Assembly (NCBI RefSeq): GCF_030652235.1
Contig: NZ_JAUSBA010000015.1
Location: forward strand, 1 to 64,000
Direction of reading: 5' to 3'
From: Cypionkella sp.
Lineage (GTDB): Bacteria; Pseudomonadota; Alphaproteobacteria; Rhodobacterales; Rhodobacteraceae
Length of the DNA: 64,000 nt
In this document: positions 1 through 8,407 of the stretch, piece by piece
Layout of the letters: each line of letters opens with the position of its first letter
How positions within the stretch are numbered: position 1 is the stretch's first letter
Notes under the pieces: generated by a model
Seen by the model: only the letters and a program-made list of their open reading frames with translations
What the model was told of the DNA's origin: nothing
Database searches by the model: none
Program-made: the position numbers and the translations under genes

Positions 1-27
1 GGGGGGGGGGGGGGGCGGCCCCCCCCA
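1..27. other. G/C homopolymer at contig edge
   Basis: Fifteen consecutive G, then a short GC stretch and a run of C. No gene or hairpin logic explains it, and the grxD stop codon lies a few bases further in. It most likely is a sequencing or assembly artefact at a contig end and should not be read as biology. Confidence 0.7.
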
Positions 28-35
28 CCAACACA

Positions 36-398
36 TCAGCCCACGTTGGCTTCCCGGATCTTCTCCGCCGCTGCTTTGTCAAAAGCCACGCCATTGGTCT
101 CCAACAACGCATCTAACTCACCCGAAAGCATCATCTCGATGGCGATATCGCAGCCACCGACAAACTCGCCCTTGACGTAAAGCTGCGGAATCGTTGGCCA
201 ATCTGAGAATTCCTTGATGCCCTGCCGGATTTCCGCATCCGCCAGCACGTTCACATCGGCGTAGTCAACGCCGAGATAATTCAAAATCCCCGCCACTTTC
301 GACGAGAACCCACATTGCGGCATCAACTTGTTGCCCTTCATAAACAACACCACATCGTTTTTCGTCACGGTGTCTTTGATCATCTCAAGAGCGGTCAT
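36..398 (-). CDS. grxD: Monothiol glutaredoxin, Grx4/GrxD family
   Basis: A 120-aa single-domain glutaredoxin. The monothiol CGFS active site is at residues 29-32, the cis-proline motif TIP at 69-71 and the GGCD glutathione-binding turn at 81-84. CGFS glutaredoxins bind a [2Fe-2S] cluster with glutathione and pass clusters on or act in iron sensing; they commonly form heterocomplexes with BolA proteins. A bolA gene lies about 300 bases upstream in the same transcriptional direction, which supports a Grx-BolA pair here. The start overlaps the stop of the preceding small membrane protein gene by 4 nt, so the two are probably translationally coupled. Length and motifs are normal for the family. 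Confidence 0.96.
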   Translation of the reverse strand: MTALEMIKDTVTKNDVVLFMKGNKLMPQCGFSSKVAGILNYLGVDYADVNVLADAEIRQGIKEFSDWPTIPQLYVKGEFVGGCDIAIEMMLSGELDALLETNGVAFDKAAAEKIREANVG

Positions 399-715
399 TC
401 TGAGCTTCCTTTTCTGTCTTTCGTCGGAACGAAAATCTTTGCGTATTCTTCGGGGTCTTTTGGCACGGTGTAAGTTCTTTTCACCAGATGCTGCAAAAAC
501 TCGCCGTTTTTCTGAGGATAGTCATTGCCCAAGACATGAACGTCGGACGTTGGCTCCAAAGCAGGCTCCCAATCTCTTCGACGGGGTTCGGATTTTAATC
601 TAATCGGCCAAGGGCAACCAGCATATATCCACAACCAAATAATCAAGCCCACGAACGCTAACACCGATCCGACAACGACGTAGAATGTCTGGAGCCATGT
701 CAGCGGCTGGTCCAT
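395..715 (-). CDS. Small single-pass membrane protein, unknown function
   Basis: A 106-aa protein with one hydrophobic segment at about residues 10-31 followed by a charged soluble tail rich in Pro, Lys, Arg and Glu. This predicts an N-terminal membrane anchor with a tail of about 75 residues. I do not recognise a family. It sits between bolA and grxD, one base after bolA ends and overlapping grxD by 4 nt, so it is clearly part of that operon. A function linked to Fe-S or redox handling is only a context inference. Confidence 0.75.
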   Translation of the reverse strand: MDQPLTWLQTFYVVVGSVLAFVGLIIWLWIYAGCPWPIRLKSEPRRRDWEPALEPTSDVHVLGNDYPQKNGEFLQHLVKRTYTVPKDPEEYAKIFVPTKDRKGSSE

Positions 716-716
716 C

Positions 717-953
717 TCACTCCGGCGCTTTCGTCGTCAGCGCCAACGCGTGCAGCGCGCCGCTTGGCCCGTCCATCTTGCCCTTCAAACTGGCGTAAAC
801 CGCGCGCTGTTGTTGCACCCGGTTCATACCCTTGAAGCTGGCATCGATCACCTCGGCCGAGAAATGCGCGCCATCGTCGCCCTGCACGGTGATGCGGGCA
901 TCGGGAAACGCCGCGCGGATCAGGCCTTCAATTTCATGGGCTTCAATCGCCAT
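717..953 (-). CDS. bolA: BolA family protein
   Basis: A 78-aa BolA-fold protein of the short IbaG/BolA2 type. The middle and C-terminal part (FSAEVIDASFKGMNRVQQQR, then a segment ending near GALHAL) follows the class II KH-like fold of the family. BolA proteins partner with CGFS glutaredoxins to coordinate a [2Fe-2S] cluster and influence iron and cell-envelope regulation. Here grxD is two genes downstream in the same operon, which agrees with that partnership. Length is usual for the family. Confidence 0.92.
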   Translation of the reverse strand: MAIEAHEIEGLIRAAFPDARITVQGDDGAHFSAEVIDASFKGMNRVQQQRAVYASLKGKMDGPSGALHALALTTKAPE

Positions 954-971
954 TGCGCACTCCTAAACAAT

Positions 972-1502
972 TCATAGTAAATGTAAGCTTGGGGGCGGGG
1001 GGCTGCAAGAGGCCAATCCGCCCCGCGCCTGCCACTCATTGCGCATCATGCCATAGATCATCAAGTCCACAACGCGCCCCAAGGCAGGCCGATACCAATG
1101 CTGCCGCAGCCGCCCCTCCAGCACGAACCCCGCCCGCAGATAAGCCGCCTGCGCCCGCGCATTTTCACCCGAGGCATCCAGCCACAGCCTTTGCGCCGCC
1201 AAATCCTGAAATGCATAACCAATCATCGCGCGCAAAAACCCAGCGCCCTCGCCAAGTCCGGCCTGATCCAACGCCAGCCGCCGCAATTCCACCACCCCCG
1301 CACCATCCTGTGGCACCGCATACAGCGCAAAGCCGCGCGGTCCGTGATCGTCATCCCAGATCAGCAATCGCGCCGCGGGGTTGGTCAGATACGCAGAAAG
1401 CGCCGCCTCATCCTCATCGGTGATGAAAGGCGCATACTCCGCGCGGCCCGCAACAGAACGTATAAAGCCGAAATCGGCCGCTAGGGCAGGGCGCAGCCTC
1501 AC
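972..1502 (-). CDS. GNAT family N-acetyltransferase
   Basis: A 176-aa protein with a GNAT fold: a central beta segment ([19 protein letters not shown]) forming the acetyl-CoA pyrophosphate-binding region, then [26 protein letters not shown], the usual GNAT motif B with N-x-x-A-x-x-x-Y, and GFVLEGRLR. The substrate is not predictable; RimI/RimJ-like side-chain acetylation is typical of this subgroup. It starts with GTG overlapping the purL stop by 4 nt, so it is coupled to purL. The C-terminal 15 residues are Pro/Ser-rich and unlike the family. Confidence 0.85.
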   Translation of the reverse strand: MRLRPALAADFGFIRSVAGRAEYAPFITDEDEAALSAYLTNPAARLLIWDDDHGPRGFALYAVPQDGAGVVELRRLALDQAGLGEGAGFLRAMIGYAFQDLAAQRLWLDASGENARAQAAYLRAGFVLEGRLRQHWYRPALGRVVDLMIYGMMRNEWQARGGLASCSPPPPSLHLL

Positions 1503-3658
1503 CCCACCGCCTTCTCAAACGCGTTGCGATAGAGGTTCGACAATTCAGCCAGCGAGGCTTTGTCGCCGCCAAAATCCACCACATCGCCGCCAAACGACCC
1601 CACCCGGATCACCTCGACGCCGCCGAGCAATGCCGCAGCCTCCAGCTTTGACGCCCCGGCCTCGTCTACGGCCACCAAATACCGCGCCTGATCCTCGCCA
1701 AACAGCGTCGCAATATCGCCCGCGATCAGCGTCACACCCAAGCCCGCAGCCTCGGCCATCTCAAACGCCGCCAATGCCAGCCCGCCATCTGCCAAATCCG
1801 TGCAAGCCCGAATGGCCTTGCGGTGCGCCAGAATGAAATCGCCACTCGCCTTCTCGGCCTCCAGATCAACTGACGGAGCATCCCCCGCCTCGATCCCAAA
1901 CGCTTCCGCCAACAAAGCCGACTGACCCAGATGCCCAAACGTCTCGCCCACAACCAGCGCCACGTCGCCTGCGTGCGGCCGCCCCGCAATCAGATCATCC
2001 AAAGAGGCCAAAATCCCCACTGCGCCAATCGTCGGCGTCGGCAAGATCCCCGAGCCATCCGTCTCATTGTACAATGACACGTTGCCCGACACGATCGGCA
2101 TATCCAGCGCCGCCACAGCCGCACCTATGCCCTTGATCGCCCCCACCAACTGCCCCATGATCTCGGGCTTCTCAGGATTACCGAAGTTCAGATTATCTGT
2201 CGTAGCCAGGGGCTTAGCCCCCACCGCGATCAGGTTCCGATAGGCTTCCGCCACCGCCTGCTTGCCACCCTCAAACGGGTTGGCCTTGACATAACGCGGC
2301 GTCACATCCGAGGTAAACGCCAGCGCCTTGCCCGTGCCATGCACCCGCACCACACCCGCGCCCGCGCCCGGAGCAACCACCGTATCCGCGCCAACCAAGC
2401 TGTCATACTGCTCGTAAACCCAAGCCTTCTGCGCGTAATTCGGGCTGCCGATCAAAGCCCGCAGCCCCGCAATCGCGCCAATCGCAGGCACTTCGCCCAA
2501 GGGCGCAGCCGCCGGGGTTTCCACCCAAGGGCGGTCATATTCCGGCGCAGAGGACGACAGTTTCGACAAAGGCAAATCCGCCTTCACTTCATTGCCATGC
2601 AGGATCAGGAAGCGATCCTCAGGAATCGTCTCGCCGACAATCGCGAAATCCAGATCCCATTTCACGAAAATCGCCCGCGCCACGTCTTCCAGTTCCGGCT
2701 TCAGAACCATCAGCATCCGCTCTTGGCTTTCCGACAGCATCATCTCATACGCCGTCATATGGGTCTCGCGCTGCGGCACCGCATCCAGTTGCAACTTGAT
2801 GCCCAAACCGCCCTTGTCGCCCATCTCGACCGCCGAACAGGTCAGCCCTGCCGCCCCCATATCCTGAATCGAGATCACCGCCCCCGAAGCCATCAACTCC
2901 AGACAAGCCTCCAGCAGCCGCTTTTCGGTAAAGGGGTCACCAACCTGCACGGTGGGGCGCTTATCCTCAATCGTATCGTCAAATTCAGCCGAGGCCATCG
3001 TCGCCCCGCCAACTCCATCGCGGCCCGTCTTCGCCCCCAGATAGACAACTGGCATCCCCACACCCGAGGCCACCGAGTAGAAAATCTTATCCGCATCGGC
3101 CAACCCGGCGGCAAAAGCGTTCACCAGACAGTTGCCGTTATAGGATTTGTGAAACCGCACCTCGCCCGCAACCGTCGGCACGCCAAACGCATTGCCATAA
3201 GATCCCACGCCCTCAACCACGCCCTTCACCAGATAGGCGGTTTTCGGATGCGACGGCACCCCGAAGGACAACGAGTTCATTGCCGCAATCGGCCGCGCCC
3301 CCATGGTGAACACATCGCGCAAAATCCCGCCAACGCCCGTGGCAGCGCCCTGATGCGGCTCGATATAGCTGGGGTGGTTATGCGACTCCATCTTGAAGAT
3401 CACCGCCTGCCCGTCGCCAATATCAACGACGCCTGCGTTCTCGCCCGGCCCGCAAATCACTTGCGGCCCAGTGGTCGGCAAGGTCCGCAGCCAGCGCTTT
3501 GACGACTTATAGCTGCAATGCTCATTCCACATCGCCGAGAAAATCCCCAGCTCGGTGAACGAAGGCTCGCGCCCAATGATCTCCAGCAGCCGCTGATATT
3601 CATCCGGCTTCATGCCATGCTTTGCGATCAGATCAGGCGTGATGGCAGGCTCGGTCAT
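1499..3658 (-). CDS. purL: Phosphoribosylformylglycinamidine synthase subunit II
   Basis: FGAM synthase large subunit of the small-PurL type (about 719 aa), which works with PurS and the glutaminase PurQ to convert FGAR, ATP and glutamine to FGAM in purine synthesis. Visible family segments are [20 protein letters not shown] and [13 protein letters not shown] near the N-terminus, the ATP-site segment [20 protein letters not shown], and GNVSLYNET in the second AIRS-like half. The reading frame extends upstream to 3763, but the M at 3658 matches the family N-terminus and has a GGGGAA Shine-Dalgarno-like stretch. First gene of the purL-GNAT-bolA-membrane protein-grxD run. purS and purQ are not in the window. 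Confidence 0.97.
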   Translation of the reverse strand: MTEPAITPDLIAKHGMKPDEYQRLLEIIGREPSFTELGIFSAMWNEHCSYKSSKRWLRTLPTTGPQVICGPGENAGVVDIGDGQAVIFKMESHNHPSYIEPHQGAATGVGGILRDVFTMGARPIAAMNSLSFGVPSHPKTAYLVKGVVEGVGSYGNAFGVPTVAGEVRFHKSYNGNCLVNAFAAGLADADKIFYSVASGVGMPVVYLGAKTGRDGVGGATMASAEFDDTIEDKRPTVQVGDPFTEKRLLEACLELMASGAVISIQDMGAAGLTCSAVEMGDKGGLGIKLQLDAVPQRETHMTAYEMMLSESQERMLMVLKPELEDVARAIFVKWDLDFAIVGETIPEDRFLILHGNEVKADLPLSKLSSSAPEYDRPWVETPAAAPLGEVPAIGAIAGLRALIGSPNYAQKAWVYEQYDSLVGADTVVAPGAGAGVVRVHGTGKALAFTSDVTPRYVKANPFEGGKQAVAEAYRNLIAVGAKPLATTDNLNFGNPEKPEIMGQLVGAIKGIGAAVAALDMPIVSGNVSLYNETDGSGILPTPTIGAVGILASLDDLIAGRPHAGDVALVVGETFGHLGQSALLAEAFGIEAGDAPSVDLEAEKASGDFILAHRKAIRACTDLADGGLALAAFEMAEAAGLGVTLIAGDIATLFGEDQARYLVAVDEAGASKLEAAALLGGVEVIRVGSFGGDVVDFGGDKASLAELSNLYRNAFEKAVG

Positions 3659-3784
3659 GGCATTCCCCGGAAATATGGAAGTTGCGGGCGTCATAGGCCA
3701 AGCAAGCCAACAGGGAAAGGCCCGGGGCAAATTTCCCGCGATTATTTCACGGACGCCCCACACTTATTTCGCCGCCCCCGCCTT

Positions 3785-4076
3785 TATAGTGACTGCGGCG
3801 GCATCCTGGCAGCCCTTGTCGCGCCTTGTCGCGCGCGCACAAGATTTCCAACGCGCTGCATACGCCTGCATCTCGCCCTCATCCATTGGGGCAGGCCAAG
3901 GCCACCGCATTGGCCCGAGGCTTGGTTGATCCGTGCCGCTTTCCGCAAAGCCATTGATCGTTTGCGTCGGGTGGCGCGCGACAGCCGCCACGCCGCAGCC
4001 CTGACCCAGCTTGCCCACGACGAGGCTACCAGCATCCCCGATGAACGCCTCAGGCTGATCTTCACCTGCTGCTCTT
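3785..4076 (+). pseudogene. Remnant of an ECF RNA polymerase sigma factor (ECF42-like)
   Basis: Frame 2 reads ILAALVA, then ALIHWGRP..., PEAWLIRAAFRKAIDRLRR and IPDERLRLIFTCC. These are hallmark sigma-2 region pieces of the ECF sigma subgroup that carries a C-terminal SnoaL/TPR-like extension. Between ILAALVA and ALIHWG the matching residues (LVARAQDFQRAAYACI) are in another frame, implying two compensating frameshifts. After FTCC the homology stops: no sigma-4 region and no C-terminal domain remain. No start or stop context survives. This is a decayed, truncated gene, identified from remembered family motifs rather than a search. Confidence 0.7.
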
Positions 4077-4235
4077 GCGTAGGTGTTGGCGCTGCCAGCG
4101 AATCATCGCTGCGACCTATGTCGCCTATACAAGCGTCATCGCACTTGCAGATAATCTCGCAGACGCAGCATTTTTTGCCGAACACAGCAAAAATCTGCTT
4201 GATAGGCAGGCAGTAAACAAAACTACCCCCTAAAA

Positions 4236-4318
4236 CAAAAAAAAGGCCGAGCTTTCGCTCGGCCGAGTCCAACAGGGAGGTATGAAGCAACAAGAGCGAA
4301 CTCAACTGCTGCCTCACC
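4236..4318 (-). ncRNA. Candidate sRNA with CCTCCCTGT element before its terminator
   Basis: The minus strand carries a TATAAG -10-like hexamer (4330-4325), about 60 nt of unstructured sequence, the motif CCTCCCTGTTGGACT (4280-4266), then a perfect 8-bp hairpin (arms 4257-4264 and 4245-4252) followed by eight U (4244-4237). The predicted RNA is about 80 nt. CCUCCC is complementary to a Shine-Dalgarno sequence, a feature of trans-acting sRNAs in alphaproteobacteria. A second locus (28483-28589) has the same motif placed the same way. No convincing ORF covers it. Confidence 0.55.
4237..4264 (-). terminator. Intrinsic terminator of the sRNA candidate
   Basis: A stem GGCCGAGC with loop GAAA and return arm GCTCGGCC, read on the minus strand, is followed by eight T. 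This is a textbook Rho-independent terminator. The nearest minus-strand protein gene upstream is the LysR gene, whose stop lies 245 nt away. Confidence 0.85.
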
Positions 4319-4403
4319 GCGGTTCTTATACGTATGGCTGAATTGCCTCAATAAAGAACAGACTGCAAACGCAGCAATGCCGTCATGCGCTGTGTGCATA
4401 GCT

Positions 4404-4419
4404 TTGACCGGGCGGTCAA
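4404..4419. promoter_or_regulatory. Palindrome TTGACCGGGCGGTCAA, TetR-type operator candidate
   Basis: Two 7-nt arms TTGACCG and CGGTCAA around a GG centre form a near-perfect 16-bp palindrome in non-coding DNA between the LysR gene and the sRNA candidate. Sequences of this shape are typical operators for TetR-family repressors. No TetR gene lies next to it; the window's only TetR-like gene is 36 kb away. What it controls is unknown. Confidence 0.45.
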
Positions 4420-4508
4420 TTTTTTGGCCACAGGGCAAAGCACCCCCGCACAACAAACCCCGCCCAAATTGGCTGGGCTTCTTCCAGAACATAGCCTTTG
4501 CCCTTGCG

Positions 4509-5402
4509 CTACAACTGCTGCCGCTTGCGGAACGCGAAAATCTCCTCGGTCACGAAATCCCGAAACGCCGACACCCGCTTGGAATGTCGCAATTCCTCCG
4601 GATAGGCCAGAAACACTGGCACTTCTGTCGATTCCGTCTCCGGCAGCACCCGCACCAGATGCGGGAAATCTTCAGTCAGATAATCCGGTAAAACGCCGAT
4701 GCCAAGATGGTTCAAAACCCCCTGCAACACTCCGAAATAGTTATTCACCGTCAAGGTCGACGGGATATCATGGCTCATCAGATCAGCCACCAAATTCGCC
4801 CCCGCAGCCACCTGCGCCGTCCCGGCATGCTGACAGATCAAGCGATGCTGGGTGAAATCATCCATCGTCAAGGGCGTGCCATGTTCCTCCAGATACTCTG
4901 GCGTCGCATAAAGCCGCATCCGAATGTTCATCAACCGTTTGCGGATCAGATCGGCCTGTGACGGCTCTTTCATCCGAATGGCCACATCTGCCTCCCGCAT
5001 CGGCAGATCAAGCACGCGTTCTTCCAGCATCAAATCAATCTTCAGGCTGGGGTATTTTTTGTAAAGTGCCGGCAAACGCGGCGCCAACCACAATGTGCCA
5101 AACCCCGTCGTCGTCGTCACCCGCAACTCGCCAAACACCTCATCCTCAGAATCCCGGATCCGCGCCGCCGTCGCATCCAGCCGTTTGACCATCGCCTGCG
5201 TCGCATCATACAGCAGCTCACCCTGTTCGGTCAGCATCAGCCCGCGGGCATGGCGGTGGAACAACGTCACCGAAAGGCTCTCCTCCAGCGCGCGAATTTG
5301 GCGGCTTACGGCGGATTGCGACAGATGCAGCACTTCGCCCGCATGAGTAAGGCTGCCCTTTTCGGCAACCGCATGAAAAATGCGCAGCTTGTCCCAGTCC
5401 AT
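4509..5402 (-). CDS. LysR family transcriptional regulator
   Basis: A 297-aa LysR-type regulator. The N-terminal winged helix-turn-helix spans about residues 1-60 (LRIFHAVAEKGSLTHAGEVL, then LSQSAVSRQIRALEE). The rest is the periplasmic-binding-protein-like effector domain, starting near residue 90 with GELRVTTTTGFGTLWLAPRL. The family activates or represses nearby genes in response to a small molecule. It is transcribed divergently from the acyltransferase gene, separated by about 200 bases, so that gene is the obvious candidate target. The effector is not predictable. Confidence 0.93.
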   Translation of the reverse strand: MDWDKLRIFHAVAEKGSLTHAGEVLHLSQSAVSRQIRALEESLSVTLFHRHARGLMLTEQGELLYDATQAMVKRLDATAARIRDSEDEVFGELRVTTTTGFGTLWLAPRLPALYKKYPSLKIDLMLEERVLDLPMREADVAIRMKEPSQADLIRKRLMNIRMRLYATPEYLEEHGTPLTMDDFTQHRLICQHAGTAQVAAGANLVADLMSHDIPSTLTVNNYFGVLQGVLNHLGIGVLPDYLTEDFPHLVRVLPETESTEVPVFLAYPEELRHSKRVSAFRDFVTEEIFAFRKRQQL

Positions 5403-5603
5403 CGGTCCCTCAAAATTATGTCACGGATGATACCATGAGCCTGCTTATCTATGCACAAATTCCGCCCTGTAAACCGGGTAAATCCAGAATTATTCCCCCT
5501 ATTTGTCAGGCTTATCCCCCGGAGGCTGTCATTTCAGCGTCACGCTCAGCCATTACAGTGTCACAAACCGGCTATGCCGCCCGTGCAAACCCCCGAGGCC
5601 CAA

Positions 5604-6482
5604 ATGCTGCAAACCAACATCAGCCGCGACATTTCCTACGCTGCCTCTGCCCGCACCAAGCCGGGACGCGCCCTGATCCGCGTGCTGGAAAATGTCTCTG
5701 GCCGCCGCCACCTGATCGCCCGCGCCGATGGCTACGAGGTCGACATCGCCCAAGGCCGCTCGTTTTGGCAAGTCATCCCCGAACGCTACGGACTCAGTCT
5801 TGACCTCATCGCAGGCAGCCTCAACAATATCCCCCGCCAAGGCCCCCTAGTGCTGATTGCCAACCACCCCTATGGCATCCTTGACGGCTTGATGATGGGC
5901 CACCTGCTCGACGCCATCCGCGGTGATTTCCGCATCCTCTCCAATGCCGTGTTCCGCCGCGCCGAGGCCCTGAACAAAGTTCTGCTCCCGATATCCTTCG
6001 ACGACACCAAAGCCGCCGTAAAACTTAACCTAGAGACCCGCGCCACCGCCCTCAGCTATCTCAGCGAAGGCGGCGCCATCGGCATCTTCCCCGGCGGCAC
6101 CGTCTCCACCTCGCTCAAACCGTTCTCCCGCCCGATGGACCCGTCTTGGCGCAACTTCACCGCCAAGATGATCGCAAAATCAGGCGCCACCGTCGTCCCT
6201 ATATACTTTGAGGGCCACAACTCCCGCCTGTTTCAACTCGCCTCGCGCGTCCACGCCAATCTGCGCGTCGCCATGCTGCTCAAAGAGTTCAAATCCCGCA
6301 CCGACACCCCCGTCCGCCTTGTGATCGGCCAACCGATCCCCTCCGATATCCTGCAATCCTTGAAATCCGACCCCACCGCGATGATGGAAACCCTGCGCCA
6401 AGCCACCTACGCCCTTTCACCCGCGCCACTTCCCTCTTATGCTCACGGCTACGAATTCGAGGCGAAATACAAATCCCGCTAA
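5604..6482 (+). CDS. Lysophospholipid acyltransferase-like protein
   Basis: About 292 aa from the chosen ATG, which has GAGG five bases upstream; the frame is open back to 5451. The acyltransferase motif I appears as NHPYGILDGL, with a His...Asp pair one residue wider than the classical H-x4-D, and the glycerophosphate-binding motif as FPGGTVST. This matches PlsC/LPLAT-superfamily proteins annotated as lysophospholipid or hemolysin-like acyltransferases, which acylate lysolipids, including ornithine lipids, at the inner membrane face. There is no clear transmembrane helix. The substrate cannot be told from sequence. Confidence 0.85.
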   Translation: MLQTNISRDISYAASARTKPGRALIRVLENVSGRRHLIARADGYEVDIAQGRSFWQVIPERYGLSLDLIAGSLNNIPRQGPLVLIANHPYGILDGLMMGHLLDAIRGDFRILSNAVFRRAEALNKVLLPISFDDTKAAVKLNLETRATALSYLSEGGAIGIFPGGTVSTSLKPFSRPMDPSWRNFTAKMIAKSGATVVPIYFEGHNSRLFQLASRVHANLRVAMLLKEFKSRTDTPVRLVIGQPIPSDILQSLKSDPTAMMETLRQATYALSPAPLPSYAHGYEFEAKYKSR

Positions 6483-6535
6483 ACCGCAGCCCCCAAAGTC
6501 TGTGAAAGAGCTGCGAAAGCGGGCAGGGGGCAAAG

Positions 6536-7348
6536 ATGGCAGTAGGCGTATTCGACAGCGGCATTGGCGGGCTGACAGTGCTGGACGCACTAACCAAGCG
6601 TCTCCCCGACACACCTTTCGTCTATTTCGGCGACAACGCCCACGCGCCCTACGGCGTACGTTCCCATGACGACATTTTCAACCTGACCTGTGCCGCCACC
6701 GAACGCCTTTGGGCCGAAGGCTGCGATCTGGTGATCCTCGCCTGCAACACTGCTTCGGCAGCCGCTCTGAAGCGCATGCAGGAAACTTGGCTGCCCGCTG
6801 ACAAACGCGTGCTCGGCGTGTTCGTGCCGCTGATTGAGGCGCTGACCGAACGCCAATGGGGCGACAACTCGCCGCCGCGCGAAGTCAGCGTCAAGCATGT
6901 GGCTTTGTTCGCCACCCCCGCCACCGTCGCCTCCCGCGCCTTCCAACGCGAACTCGCCTTCCGCGCCATCGGCGTCGATGTCGAAGCCCAACCCTGCGGC
7001 GGCGTCGTTGATGCCATCGAGCAAGGCGACGAAATCCTTGCCGAAGCCTTGGTGCGCAGCCATGTTGAGGCCCTCAAGCGCCGCATGCCCCACCCGCAAG
7101 CCGCCGTCTTGGGCTGCACCCACTACCCGCTGATGGAAAAAACCTTCGCCGAAGCCTTGGGCCCAGATGTCAAAGTCTATTCCCAAGCCAACCTCGTGGC
7201 AGAAAGCCTGACCGACTACTTGCAACGGCGCCCGGAAATGTTGGGCGCGGGCACCGTGGCCAAATTCCTGACCACAGGTGACCCAACGAACGTGTCTAGC
7301 AAAGCCACGCAATTCCTACGCCGACAGATCGTGTTTCAGGCGGCCTAG
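6536..7348 (+). CDS. murI: Glutamate racemase
   Basis: A 270-aa MurI that interconverts L- and D-glutamate for peptidoglycan. DSGIGGLTV begins at residue 7. The two catalytic cysteines are visible: Cys70 in ACNTASAAA and Cys194 in GCTHYPLM. Length and motifs are normal. It follows the acyltransferase by 53 nt on the same strand and converges with the receiver-like gene, overlapping that gene's end by 4 nt. Confidence 0.97.
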   Translation: MAVGVFDSGIGGLTVLDALTKRLPDTPFVYFGDNAHAPYGVRSHDDIFNLTCAATERLWAEGCDLVILACNTASAAALKRMQETWLPADKRVLGVFVPLIEALTERQWGDNSPPREVSVKHVALFATPATVASRAFQRELAFRAIGVDVEAQPCGGVVDAIEQGDEILAEALVRSHVEALKRRMPHPQAAVLGCTHYPLMEKTFAEALGPDVKVYSQANLVAESLTDYLQRRPEMLGAGTVAKFLTTGDPTNVSSKATQFLRRQIVFQAA

Positions 7349-7995
7349 TCGCGACTCGCAACAAGCCGAAGGTGCGGCACGCCAATTTTCTCTTCGCTGC
7401 AGCGGGTTTGCCACACCGCATTGTTCAATTCGCTTGTCGTCATCGCCAATTCCAGCGCGGCAAACGTAACTGGTGCCCGCAGCGACACGTCGCACAGCCA
7501 AATGCGGTCCAAATTGAAATTGTTCCGTGCAAACGACGAAGACAGCAGAATGATCGGCAAGTCAGGAACTTCGATGCGCAGATGCGCCAGCGCGTCGTAA
7601 ATTGTTTTAATCCCGCCCAGATAGTCAATGTCTAGCATCACATATGAATAGGCATGTCGCCGCTCAAGCACCAGCTTGACCCAGTCAGCGCGTGATGCCC
7701 AAGTTATCTGTAAAGACTGTGCCGCAAGCCAGTCGGCGGGCTTGGCCATGTCTTCCAGCCGCGTCCCCACCAGCAGAACCGACCGCAGCGGATCACAATC
7801 CAGTGAATGCATGAACGGTTCACGCAACGGAACTGAGTAATGTCCTGAAACTGGACGTGAATTGCCTGCTCTGGGTTGGGCGAACGGCAGCACAAAGGCT
7901 TTCAGATTGGACCGCACTTTTAGGGCAAGTGCTTTCATTCTTTTGGTAAAGCCACCCGTGTCATTTTGCGTGTTCTCTGCGCACATCGTCGTCAT
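7345..7995 (-). CDS. CheY-like pseudo-receiver domain protein, unknown function
   Basis: Up to 216 aa. A receiver-like fold seems present from about residue 70: beta strand SVLLVG, then [11 protein letters not shown] in the place of the phospho-acceptor aspartate loop, PIILLSSS as the fourth strand, and RAP where a receiver usually has Lys-Pro. The acidic pair normally following the first strand is missing (VGTRLED), so phosphorylation as in a standard response regulator is doubtful. There is no output domain. The first 60 residues are basic and low in structure, and a start at the Met near residue 62 is possible. Function unknown. Confidence 0.65.
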   Translation of the reverse strand: MTTMCAENTQNDTGGFTKRMKALALKVRSNLKAFVLPFAQPRAGNSRPVSGHYSVPLREPFMHSLDCDPLRSVLLVGTRLEDMAKPADWLAAQSLQITWASRADWVKLVLERRHAYSYVMLDIDYLGGIKTIYDALAHLRIEVPDLPIILLSSSFARNNFNLDRIWLCDVSLRAPVTFAALELAMTTSELNNAVWQTRCSEEKIGVPHLRLVASRD

Positions 7996-8188
7996 CTCCG
8001 CTGCAAGCTCTATCTCTCAGGTGATATTTAGATTCTAGATAATATGGCAGGCAAGAAGTCCGTCTGATATTTTTAGGTATCTTTTGGGCTGATCGCACGC
8101 CGATAGATTTTTCATTCAAGGACTTGGGTCTGGTCGTGGCCACGCTTTGGCTGGGCCGCGCACGGGTGGTCAAAGCCCCCCTTTGGTC
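7996..8188. other. Intergenic region upstream of the receiver-like gene
   Basis: Lower-GC non-coding DNA that should hold the promoter of the minus-strand receiver-like gene. I see no recognisable operator, hairpin or short gene in it. Confidence 0.4.
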
Positions 8189-8239
8189 TGGGCTAGGTTG
8201 ACGGGTATGGGCTAAGTTGACGGCTCTGGGTCAGGTCAC
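8189..8239. repeat. 19-bp tandem repeat, two full copies and a partial third
   Basis: The unit TGGGCTAGGTTGACGGGTA (8189-8207) is followed by TGGGCTAAGTTGACGGCTC (8208-8226) and a degenerate TGGGTCAGGTCAC. The first two copies differ at three positions. The repeat contains TTGAC, so it could be repeated regulator or -35-like sites upstream of the DUF1684 gene, but it may be neutral. Confidence 0.6.
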
Positions 8240-8362
8240 TGGACCCCAATTTGAAAAACAGTAGGGTGTGCTTCAGCGCACCACTTGTTTTGTCCATCAC
8301 TCACGCAGCCAAACCTTAACAAATCTTTAAACTCACTACCCTACCCACTTGAATCTAAACAA

Positions 8363-8387
8363 CAAAAAAAGGTCCCGAGTTGGGACC
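8363..8387 (-). terminator. Intrinsic terminator pointing left, orphan
   Basis: On the minus strand GGTCCC-AACTC-GGGACC (8387-8371) is followed by seven T. No annotated minus-strand gene lies upstream; the adjacent DNA is the 5' end of the plus-strand DUF1684 gene. A nearly identical hairpin, one base different, ends the ABC importer operon at 40733. Confidence 0.7.
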
Positions 8388-8407
8388 ACCCCGAAAAGGC
8401 CCTAAAA

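Noticed and set aside
2339-3502. A 387-codon frame opposite purL
   Set aside because: Composition is His/Arg-rich as typical of antisense frames, and purL is intact.
4223-4492. An 89-codon minus-strand ORF across the palindrome, sRNA and terminator
   Set aside because: It would run through the terminator hairpin and U-tract and has no family signal; the RNA reading explains the structure better.
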